Origin: Campanula takesimana
Lineage: Eukaryota; Streptophyta; Magnoliopsida; Asterales; Campanulaceae
Length of the DNA: 64,000 bases
Assembly: GCA_026119855.1 (NCBI GenBank)
Contig: JAOWBW010000181.1
Location: forward strand, 1,488,001-1,552,000
Direction of reading: 5' to 3'
Shown here: in pieces, positions 10,701-18,912 of the stretch
Layout of the letters: each line of letters opens with the position of its first letter
How positions within the stretch are numbered: position 1 is the stretch's first letter
Made by a program: the position numbers and the translations under genes
Notes under the pieces: generated by a model
Seen by the model: the letters and a program-made list of their open reading frames with translations, nothing else
The model's database searches: none
What the model was told of the DNA's origin: nothing

Positions 10701-12659
10701 TAAAATGCGACATATAATCGCGACAAATCAAAACAGAATGTACGACATGTATTATGGGACGGAAGGAGTGTATTATAACCACTGTACTATGTTGTAATGG
10801 CAGTAAATAATTTGAATCTGTGAAAGAGCTCAAACACTAACTTTTTATTTTGGACGATTTGAAGGAAAGTAATTCTTTAAAATGTGGAAAGTAACATACA
10901 GGTTAAGAATTCCTGTTTTTTAGTTTCTTTCATTAATCATTCAGGCTTGGTATCCTTCGCGTGGTGCACCATCCGATTTTCACGAGGCATGACTACCTGA
11001 GTAACACTTCTATTCCTTAGACTTACGGGTTGGCGGGTCAACCTGCTTTAACCCGCTAATTTTCACGGGTTAAATGGGGTTACCCGTCTTAACCCGATAA
11101 TGCTAACGTGTTGAGTCGGGTTGGATAATTAGCGAGTCGGATTGGGCGGGTTAGCGGGTAACATGTTACAATTGCCCGGCCTAATATTAGCCAATTTAAC
11201 CCGCTAATTTTCACGGGTTAAATGGGGTTACCCGTCTTAACCCGATAATGCTAACGTGTTGAGTTGGGTTGGATAATTAGCGAGTCGGATTGGGCGGGTT
11301 AGCGGGTAACATGTTACAATTGCCCGGCCTAATATTAGCCAAGCAATTGTGAAATGGTTGTGTTGCATTGAAGGTAATTTAGAAAGATGTCAAGAATTAT
11401 GACACAAATGTATGATTGAACCCATTTAGCTTTCTTGAAGCAATGGTAAGGTATATGAATATATCCTCAATTGTGAACTTACAAGTCATGAAATCAACGC
11501 CTCATGTCGCAATTATGTGAGCCCTGATGATCATAGCTTTGTGCAATTAAGGCTCTACTTTAATCAGTGGTATCCTCTTGAGGATACTTTCCATTATATA
11601 GTTTCTATTCTGTTCTGGTTTTCTTTCGATAATAAATCCAGCAGGCGTTGACGTTTTCCAAGAATTTCACTAGGACCTTTTTGAGGTAATAACTAGGCTG
11701 AAGGCTAATGTCATTGGGCGTAATATATACTGCTTGTTTATGTGCAGTTTAACATTAAGATATGCCTTTTAACTTTACAAAAAGGCGACGAAGATGCTTG
11801 CGTCATTGAAATTTTACCGGAAGGTCGGAGTGCTCCCTTCAAGAAAGGTAAGATATTGCAGTATTATTGGTTAAAATTACCAAGTTCATGTTTGCTCAGT
11901 TTGATTCTGGTGTCAGTAATATTTTTTCTTTAGAATTGCTCTATTACCTGATATCAATCCTGGATACAAAATACCTGGCTTATTTTGAGAGAAAGAACAA
12001 AAAAAGAGTCCTAATGAAATCTTGGTGAAAGAAAATTTGAACTTGTTGGTCTAATATGTGTTTTCTTCTTTTTCTTTTTTCCTCTTTTTGATTACTGTGC
12101 CCCCTTCCCTTGTTAATGGGGCAGAAATTTGGTTAAGTCACTGGTCAAAGGTGTATTACAATCCACTCCACAAAATTCAAGGCCACAAAATTCAAGGTGC
12201 GTTTCTCAGACCTTGTGTATTGTCAAGATATATATTTGTTTATTCACTCTCTAATAATTACATCGACGTAACTCTATTTATACTAAGCTAATTCTTGAGG
12301 AATACTCCTCTTCCTAAAATACATCCATTAAACAAGGTAACAATATTAACAAAATTTATCAAGAATATTTACTTGAGATATACACAATCACCTTGTTCCA
12401 TTCAACTTGATCTCGCACATATTTTCGGTTCGATTTGATCTCGATCTTGCATATCTTTGACTTGGTCCGCCTCGATCTCGACCCATCTTATTCTCCAACT
12501 TGTATATGTAGGAGAAAGAAAAAAATAATGAAAATGTGATATAGGTTACTGATGAGAAATTGTTTTCTACTTTGTGCAGGCGGTAGTGCAGGCGGTTGTG
12601 CAGGCGGTCGTGCCCATGACCTATTGTTAGCACTGTTATATCAGAAAGGGCGGCCATAG
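1717..12659 (+). CDS. Fusion gene: trypsin/Deg-like pseudoprotease domain + OTU-type cysteine protease domain
   Basis: I read ten coding exons: 1717-1741, 2866-3740, 3965-4038, 6159-6216, 6300-6374, 8755-8831, 8937-8985, 11748-11847, 12125-12196 and 12580-12659 (TAG stop). All junctions are GT-AG and the phases agree, giving 494 residues. Residues about 15-245 look like a Deg/HtrA or trypsin fold (GYILTTAVG near 42-50, GCPVFDCKGGLVGLYNF near 224-240). The three expected catalytic positions are replaced: His by Val48, Asp by Asn84, Ser by Phe223. Residues about 338-460 are an OTU domain with EDGNCQFRAL (Cys343), WGDHITLQAAADKF and EIWLSHWSKVYYNP. In OTU deubiquitinases the last motif normally carries the catalytic His; here that position is Tyr455. 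Expected OTU role: removing ubiquitin from proteins in cytosol or nucleus. With these changes the product may bind rather than cut. The OTU assignment is firm. Joining of the two halves rests on exon 3 (24-residue linker) and needs transcript support. The C-terminus is short and low-complexity. Confidence 0.72.
1920..1941 (+). repeat. (CA)n microsatellite in intron 1
   Basis: About ten CA dinucleotides in a row, followed by shorter ACAC runs at 1980-2000. It lies in the first intron (1742-2865) of the OTU fusion gene. Confidence 0.85.
2277..2362. mobile_element. Very short MITE in intron 1 of the OTU gene
   Basis: The left end CTACCTCCGTCCAAAATAAATATCC is partly mirrored by GGACATTT-type and TATTTTGAGATAGTGGGAG sequence at the right end. 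The element is only about 86 bp. Ends are approximate. Confidence 0.5.
6433..7188 (+). mobile_element. Solo LTR with perfect 5-bp target duplication, in intron 5 of the OTU gene
   Basis: The 756-bp block starts TGTTGATA and ends ATCCTACA and is flanked on both sides by GTGAT (6428-6432 and 7189-7193). That is the structure of an LTR left after recombination between the two LTRs of an element. A TATA-like TTTATATAGG near 6634 fits a promoter on the plus strand. No internal coding region remains. The recurrent phrases TGCGGGAG and CCGTACCGCACG are internal to the LTR. I cannot name the family. Confidence 0.85.
9157..9470. mobile_element. MITE with long terminal inverted repeats
   Basis: The left end CTCTCTCAGTCTCATTTGAA and the right end TTCAAATGGGACTGAGGGAG are inverted, the match continues inward through GCTTCACC/GGTGAAGC, and TA flanks both ends. 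It lies in intron 7 of the OTU gene. The open frames on it are chance. Confidence 0.8.
9568..10391. mobile_element. Stowaway-type MITE interrupted by a Mutator-like foldback
   Basis: The ends CTCCATCCGTCC and GAGACGGAG are inverted and flanked by TA. The two halves (9568-9714 and 10304-10391) are separated by the 580-bp element described next; without it the MITE would be about 235 bp. Confidence 0.7.
9715..10294. mobile_element. Mutator-like foldback MITE with 9-bp target duplication
   Basis: The left arm starts GAGCAAATTGCAATTTGG and the right arm ends CCAAATTGCAATTCACCC. Internal segments such as GTCATGTGCATATCACAC near 9862 are mirrored near 10120. The sequence TTTAAATTT occurs on both flanks (9706-9714 and 10295-10303), a 9-bp duplication as expected for Mutator-like elements. 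It is non-coding; its ORFs are chance. Confidence 0.75.
11047..11342. repeat. 148-bp direct tandem duplication in intron 7
   Basis: Copies 11047-11194 and 11195-11342 are identical except for one C/T difference I could see (GTTGAGTCGGG against GTTGAGTTGGG). Each contains short palindromic phrases (TTAACCCGC, GCGGGTTA, GGGTTAAATGGGGTTACCCG). It lies in the intron before exon 8 of the OTU gene. Confidence 0.9.
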
Positions 12660-13152
12660 ATTGTGTAAAGGTTTGGGTGTTGGTGGGCGGCGTAAACCTT
12701 TAGTAAATGAATCTTTTCTTTTAATATCGAGTCCGGGTGGAATCTCCCTGATTGGTGGAACGATGTGAATTGGACTGCACATACATGTGTGCACTTCTTC
12801 ACCGCGTGTCCCTGGAGGTTTATTCATACTTGTAATTTCGTTCACCATTTAGTTTCCAGAAATCCCTTGAAGCATTTTGTAGCAGCTATTATGAAATTAA
12901 AGTCATATTTGTAGGATATATTCTTACTTACATGTAAGGAATGTGATATGATATGAAGCACTTTTAGGCTTTATTTAACAAACGGTTGATCACCATGCCT
13001 TTTCTCTTAAAATATTGTTTTCCTGAAAATGAGTTTCTTAAAATATTGTTTTCTTACAAATGAATTCTATTTAGTTCCTGTTTTTTCCACTCTTGGAATC
13101 TGTTTTATTGGATACGAATACACAGTTTATTTCCACTTAACCATCTATAATA
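12660..13152 (+). other. Probable 3' UTR and downstream flank of the OTU gene
   Basis: This follows the TAG stop of the OTU fusion gene. It is A/T-rich with no further exon that extends the protein. Possible poly(A) context lies around 12910-12960, but no single site can be fixed. Two copies of TTAAAATATTGTTTTC occur near 13008 and 13040. Confidence 0.4.
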
Positions 13153-13391
13153 CTCCCTCCGTCCCGTGTTGTGTTAAATTCTTATTTTCTTTTTTTAGTA
13201 TGTCATAATTTAAGGTTTTTATTTTACTTTATCATCTAAACTAAATAGACAAAGGGACCCACCTGTCATTTTCACAACAAAAACTCTTTACCTAAATTAT
13301 CTCTTATATTTTACTTTTCATACTTGTAACATTTATTTTTTCTTAATTTTCGTGCAAAATCAAACTAAGATCATTATTGAGGCAAAGGGAG
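13153..13391. mobile_element. Stowaway-type MITE
   Basis: The left end CTCCCTCCGTCCCG and right end AAAGGGAG are flanked by TA. The right end is eroded (GAGGCAAAGGGAG). Non-coding. Confidence 0.65.
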
Positions 13392-13732
13392 TACATGTTT
13401 TTGTTAGTTACTCCTTTTCACCATTTCCTTATTCGTGTTGATGAACTACTATTTCAATTTTTTTTTTAACATGCTTCTTAGTTGGAGACACATAGCCGCT
13501 GCTTATATACTGGGAATGCCCCAATATTTTGTTGACCCAAAAGTTTGGTTGAAATAACATTTTCCCCTTGAAAATCATGTCGTTTTTTTTTTCCAAATAA
13601 ACTTTGTTTTCTTGGAGGGTTTTCCTAACTAAGACGTTGCACTCTTGTTTACTTCTCTTATTTTACTCGCAACAACTTTTTATTTATTATTTCCTACTAC
13701 ACTTTCTCTCTCATTCATATTTGTAATACTTA

Positions 13733-14134
13733 ATCCATCTGTCTCTGCACAAGTGACACCAAATTTTGAAACTTGAGATTAAGAAAAAGGTAGATATGTG
13801 TGGTAAAAAATGGAGAGAATGAGTAGGGTAGTTGAATAAATTGAGTGGTAGAAAAAGAAGAGAGAGAATGAGTGATGCTATATGGTGGGGTTGATTGATA
13901 TAAAGTAAATTGCCCAATGTTTCCAAATTAGTCCAACTTCGTACCTTTCCGGCATAAACCATATATCTCAGAGAGGTCGTATTTCTTTGGGTTGGTAGTA
14001 ATGGAATGCTTTCATTATCTAAAATGAATAAATATATTAAAACATTTTCATTTTGGACAGTATCACTTGTGCTGAGACAGAACAAAAAGAAAATAAGTGT
14101 CATTTGTGCTGGGACGCAACTGGGACGGAGGGAG
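13733..14134. mobile_element. Stowaway-type MITE
   Basis: The left end ATCCATCTGTCTCTGCACAA is mirrored by the right end around TTTGTGCTGGGACG and GGGACGGAGGGAG, with TA on both flanks. The motif AAGTGACACC near 13750 mirrors GTGTCATTTGTG near 14096. Confidence 0.7.
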
Positions 14135-14392
14135 TATTTTCAAACAATGTTTTCGAATAAACTATTAGTATTCCTGGTGGGAGGAAGGGAGTATCAATTA
14201 AGATTAATTTTATTAAAACAGATGGAGTGAGCTTTCAACTTTGCATCTTAAGTCAACCTTAGTCCAAAGCTGCCCCAAACCTGCATTATGGGAATGTGCA
14301 TAGAACCAAGACAATGGCAGATACACATGTTCAAAGGTCACTATGATGGAGTAGAATTACATTATTCATACTAAAGCTGCCTCACTGTAATA

Positions 14393-14915
14393 TTCCTTCC
14401 GTTTCATAATACATGACGTTTTAGGAGCAATTTTTTTTCCTAAAATATTTGACGTTTTACTATTACCAAGAAATAATTACTCTTGTTTACCTATTATACT
14501 CGTATTCATTAATTGTGAGTTATTTCTTGTATAAGCATTTAAATGCCTAGGTAATTGAATATTTTTAGGGGCATATATATCCTTTTAATATGTATTAATT
14601 ACATTTCTTAATAAGTGTGAAGAAGTCTAAAATCAGTGGCGGAGCCAGGAAATTTCATCAATGGGGGCAAAAGTTACACAATAAAAAAATTTAACTGTAT
14701 TTTCATCAATGGGGGCAAAAAAAAATTCTAATGCATTATTACTTTTATTTCAAAGGGGGCAAATTTCAATAAATTGCACTAAACTCCTAAATTTAAAAAA
14801 AAAATTGCACTAGTAAATTTTTATTTTTTAAAAATCAATGGGGGCAATTGCCCCCTTTGGCCTTGGGGTAGCTCCGCCACTGTCTAAAATGACATGTATT
14901 ATGAAACGGAGGGAG
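14393..14915. mobile_element. MITE carrying a nested hAT-type element
   Basis: The left end TTCCTTCCGTTTCATAATAC and right end GTATTATGAAACGGAGGGAG are near-perfect inverted repeats flanked by TA. Its right half is interrupted by the 249-bp element at 14634-14882. Confidence 0.8.
14634..14882. mobile_element. hAT-type MITE with 8-bp target duplication
   Basis: It starts CAGTGGCGGAGCC and ends GCTCCGCCACTG, and is flanked by TCTAAAAT on both sides (14626-14633 and 14883-14890). An 8-bp duplication and CAG/CTG ends fit the hAT superfamily. GGGGGCAA-type phrases recur three times inside. Confidence 0.85.
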
Positions 14916-14954
14916 TAACCATTACATTCAAAGATTCTACACTACAAAATAATA

Positions 14955-15206
14955 CTCCCTCTGTCCCCGAATAATAATACCCTATTTTCGTAGTTATTAC
15001 GAAGGAATTTTGAGCAATAATTAACGCTACTTTTAATTATTCTAATAATTTTTTTTGAAATTGTTCTTGATACACCATTATAAATACTATTTATACCAAT
15101 TTTTAGATTCACATTAACATAAATATAAGTAGCCTTTATAATTGCTCAAAGTTCCCTCGTAATAACAATGAAAAAAAGAGAGACTATCTTTCGGAGACGG
15201 AGGGAG
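14955..15206. mobile_element. Stowaway-type MITE
   Basis: The left end CTCCCTCTGTCCCCGAA and right end TTCGGAGACGGAGGGAG are inverted and flanked by TA. The inner phrase GAGCAATAATTAACGC is mirrored near 15130. Confidence 0.75.
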
Positions 15207-16602
15207 TATCACATTATGCCTTCAAGTAAAATCAACGAAGATATATGAACATAACCGGCTTTTTTTTCTTCCAGCAATTGATATGCTGCTTCTGGGCCTC
15301 AGCTGCCTGGCTTGTATGGAAGCGATTTCACCTCACCTCTATCTCTATCGATTCTGTGACTGTGTGGAAGAGGTGTGAAAATCTCACAGGCCGCCTGATG
15401 AGAAATTCAATAAGTCAATGCTGGTGATTAGATTTCGAGGTGGGTATGAAAAAGTCAATGTGCAAAAATTAGCGTGTAAGCGACGGGCGGACCAAGAAGT
15501 AGGTGCATATTTACCCTTTATATATCCTCTTAAATACAATGAACAATCAGGGAAATTAGTATGAGAGAGAATCACACAAATAAACTTTTCTGATAGTCTT
15601 TTCATCTTTTTTCCTTTCCTCAAAACCTAACCCACGCCACTTTGTCCTCCCCTTCCCAATTATTCAAGGGGCTTCAATGGTAGCATCCGACGAGAACAAC
15701 CATAGTAGGGAAAAAACAGATAATTTCACTTCTCCATTTAAGGCTCCGTTAAACTCGAATTTTTTTTTCTCATTCTCCATTCCGTTAGATCCCACACCCT
15801 TGTCCCCCAAAGCCCTAACTCAACGCCCTCTTTTACGCTCCACCAGTCCACCTCCAAATCCGCAACCATGGTTCGCCGTCAAGAAACAAGGTATCCGCAA
15901 TAAGATCGTCGGACCTTGAGGCTCCAGCGACGAATTTCCGATGCTGTGAAGAAAATTCAGAGAAAATTCCGACTGGAGATTTTTTCTTGAGTGAAGATGA
16001 ATAAGAGTGTTTGGGAGGAAGTTGAAGAAGAGAAACGAGAGAGAGAGAGAGACGGGGAACTCGAGGCTCAGTTTACATTAATGATGGATAGGGGTAATTT
16101 CGTCAAACAGAGCCTAAAAACCCAAAAACGACAGATAAAATGAAATCTGAACAAAAGTCTAAAACGACACTTAAATTGAACCGGAGGGAGTACCTATTTT
16201 GCCATTTTTGTTGTCCAAGTACCACTTTCCCAAAAAGAAAAATATACAAAGAAAATAAAGTCAACTGGGGTCTCAAACCCAAGACGACAAGGTTAAAAAT
16301 GCGGCTGATCACCCCTTATTCTGTGAATCAAAAACCAATATTTTTTATGAATTTCACGTGACCCACATGTACTAAAAATAAATGGGAGCGGAAGCATACG
16401 TGCCAAGAATGGGAAGATCGTTTCGTTATTGATACGAGTATTTATAACGATGTATTAATAATAGATTTTAAATTTTCATTAAGATAACTAAATTAATCTA
16501 ATTTTATTGCTCAAAGTACCTTTTGTAATAACAACAACAAAAAATGGGAAGATCATTTCGGGATCGAGGGAGTATAAAACAATGACAAAACGGGGAGTGA
16601 CA
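15207..16602. other. Intergenic DNA without a supported gene
   Basis: There is a plausible splice acceptor and T-rich tract at about 15260-15275, and an 80-codon plus-strand open frame (15677-15919) rich in Pro and Ser that matches nothing I recognise. A (GA)n run sits at about 16036-16051. Near 16180 and 16570 are right-end MITE signatures (GGAGGGAGTA, CGAGGGAGTA), so relics are present. The last about 100 bases belong to the interrupted intron of the G6PDH pseudogene. Confidence 0.4.
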
Positions 16603-16607
16603 CTTAC
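16603..16607 (+). repeat. Target site duplication CTTAC (left)
   Basis: CTTAC precedes the left LTR here and follows the right LTR at 39657-39661. It fixes both ends of the 23-kb element. Confidence 0.9.
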
Positions 16608-17268
16608 TGATGACGCCAAAATCTGGTTGGATCAGCCTTCGTCTAACGGGTCGGATAATCCCAGCAACAGTTCTTGATAGCCGAATCTGCACACACGAAA
16701 CAAACGTAAACTACACCGGGGCTTCACCGGCGAAGGCCCTCCGGTGTAAGAATAAGGATATGGGTGATTAGAAATAGAGAATCAATTGACTAGATTAGAG
16801 CCAAAAGTTCATTACCCGTTTCCTGTGTAGAGGACCTGTTTATATAGGCGCGGGTGTATGAGTTCTGACTTGTTAGGAAAGCCAGGAAGCCTGTGGTGAT
16901 GTAGGACTCATATTCCTTGGAGATAGACTCCTGATAAGGATGGATGATATCCTGTTATCTGATAGGAGAGTTATCTTGGTTCAGATAAGGACTCTTAATT
17001 TTAGAGTTGCAGTATAACTCTGTAAGAGGTTTCCCAACGATAATGGGAAGTTTCTATGTAAGTCGGCCCGTCATCTAACTCGGCTCGTCATAGAGACCGG
17101 CTAGGGATTAGGCTTTTCGGACTCGGCCTAGGCAAGGACTGCCTGCTCGGCCTTACTGATGTCGACCTATAAGCATGGGCTCGTGAGTGGGCCTCTCGGT
17201 ATAGGTCCATTAGGTACGCTGGGCCTCTCGTCCGGGTTCCCATCTACTAGGTCGGTTTATGTCGTTCA
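16608..17268 (-). repeat. 3' LTR of the Tat element
   Basis: 661 bp, TGATGACGCC to GTCGTTCA on the plus strand (thus TG...CA on the minus strand). I counted four substitutions against the other LTR. A TATA-like CTATATAAACAGG reads on the minus strand near 16850. Confidence 0.92.
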
Positions 17269-17282
17269 GTGGCCCCCGAGTT
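17269..17282 (-). promoter_or_regulatory. Polypurine tract next to the 3' LTR
   Basis: On the minus strand the bases immediately before the 3' LTR read AACTCGGGGGCCAC, a G-rich run in the position where plus-strand DNA synthesis is primed in LTR retrotransposons. Assigned by position and composition. Confidence 0.55.
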
Positions 17283-17497
17283 TCTATCTCGGCATGCCGA
17301 ATAGAAATTGTTGGGTATTTAATTTCTGGTTGATTGATGTGACAGTTGTAGCCGCCAAAATCCTTGCTTTGATTTGCTGATGCCAATAGGATTTAATGCT
17401 AATTGAATCATTGTTCTTCTTGGAATGGGAAAACTCTAGTTGGACTCCACATATGAATAATATTAATTACCCTTCAACTAACTCCATCTTAAGTACT

Positions 17498-17506
17498 ATA
17501 AATAGA
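17498..17506 (+). promoter_or_regulatory. TATA box ahead of the acidic antisense ORF
   Basis: TATAAATAG lies 62 bp upstream of the ATG at 17568 on the plus strand, opposite to gag-pol. This spacing is compatible with a plant promoter and a short leader. Confidence 0.5.
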
Positions 17507-17567
17507 GAATCTGTGTTTTGAGTTTTCACATTATTCTTGCCTTCTTTCCTTTTCCCAAACTTTATCC

Positions 17568-17885
17568 ATGGCCAAAAGAGAGTATGATGATGCTTTCCCA
17601 AAGGAATGTGATTCCTCAGATGATGCGAAGGACTCACCCGTCCTGAATGACAAAAAATCTGCTGATGGATCCTTACTTCCCCCTGGGGATTACTGTCAGG
17701 ATGGTGAAGACTCAGATGATAGCAATCATGAATGGGAGGAGTCCATCGCCGAAGGTAGTGATGAAGACTCAAGTGATGATGAGGACAACAGCTCCAGTGA
17801 GGTTGATGAAGAGGACGAAGAAGAAGAAAAAGACTTCAAAGCTTTCCAGGAAGAGATGAAGTTGTACCGAGAGAACCAAAAATAA
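17568..17885 (+). CDS. Small acidic protein encoded opposite to gag-pol in the Tat element
   Basis: This 105-codon frame begins MAKREYDDAFP and becomes extremely acidic and Ser-rich from residue about 45 onward (runs such as EVDEEDEEEEKDF), ending in a short possible helix EEMKLYRENQK. It is preceded by a TATA box and lies just inside the 3' LTR, on the strand opposite to gag and pol. I recognise no domain. It could be a separate gene of the element or part of a larger spliced antisense transcript. It may be real because of its ATG, promoter context and strongly biased composition, but acidic low-complexity frames can also arise by chance. Confidence 0.45.
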   Translation: MAKREYDDAFPKECDSSDDAKDSPVLNDKKSADGSLLPPGDYCQDGEDSDDSNHEWEESIAEGSDEDSSDDEDNSSSEVDEEDEEEEKDFKAFQEEMKLYRENQK

Positions 17886-18912
17886 ACAACTTCATGTTGG
17901 CCTAATGATAGTAGTAACCTTTTTCCTCTTTCTTTTTTGTACAGGCTAAGCCCCCGGCCTTGCTGTGGGGGTCTTTTGTTGAATATATATATATATTAGG
18001 GCTCTCTCCTTTGCCCTCCTTGCTTCGTTTTTGAATTCTCTACGATTTGTTTGACCTTGAATATTTTCATTATCATCACCTTTTACACGATGTTGCAATA
18101 GAACAATGCCGATCATACGATCTCAGTTGACATGTCGGCATGGAAAGCATTTGCACCTGTCGTTCAACCATAACTTCAATCACCGCCCGACATCGACTTG
18201 ACCTTTCTTCATCTCGGTTTCATCCTGTTCTTGGACACCACTAAGGATGTCGGTCCATTGTAGGAGTGTCGGCTATACCTGTGTGCTGAACCCTTCAATG
18301 TCGATCCAGGCATCCGAAAAGTGGGATTTTTGAAGCCGACCGGCATCCTTGTTGTAGGTCTCGTCTTGACACGTGTTGATCTATCATTGGCAGTCTGCTT
18401 GTGTTTCTCAAACGGCGGTTGAGTCACTTCAATCGTTCGTCTTCTCATTGTATTGATTGGTGCACGTGTCCCAGTGATGGGACAGTCACCTCGAAAACGC
18501 GGTCCATTAAATGGGGATCATGATGAGTTAGTGGGAGTACGCGCTGCCCATGGATCGGGGGTCAGGTCCGACTTAAACCCGGACCCATAATTTTCGACCC
18601 GACGATATATACTTCACAATAAACCCTTGAAAATATTTTTACTTTCCAATTCTTCACCTGCGTAGTGTGGCTGCCGCCGGCGAACCAAACAAGAACTCTG
18701 ATTTTGGAGCGACTCCCCTCAATCTGCTTCGATTAAAGTGCTTAAGGCGGCCCCTCGACTAGCTCCCTCCGATCTCTTTCCATTTTTAAGGTATTCTTCC
18801 CCTTCCTTTTGTTGATTTTCCACATTTGGGGTTTCGAGCATTTCTTTGAGGGTTTTGCCGCTTCGTCCGCCACTGTTCTTAGCTTTATTTCTTGAACTTT
18901 CACCTCTTCCCA

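Noticed and set aside
10945..10992. Possible extra OTU exon reading AWYPSRGAPSDFHEA then stop
   Set aside because: It has a good acceptor and follows phase, but it ends in a stop, while joining 8985 directly to 11748 gives the expected OTU sequence ADKFNIKIC. At most a rare truncating exon.
15677..15919. 80-codon Pro/Ser-rich ORF as first exon of a gene
   Set aside because: No recognisable domain, no supported downstream exons, and flanked by MITE relics.
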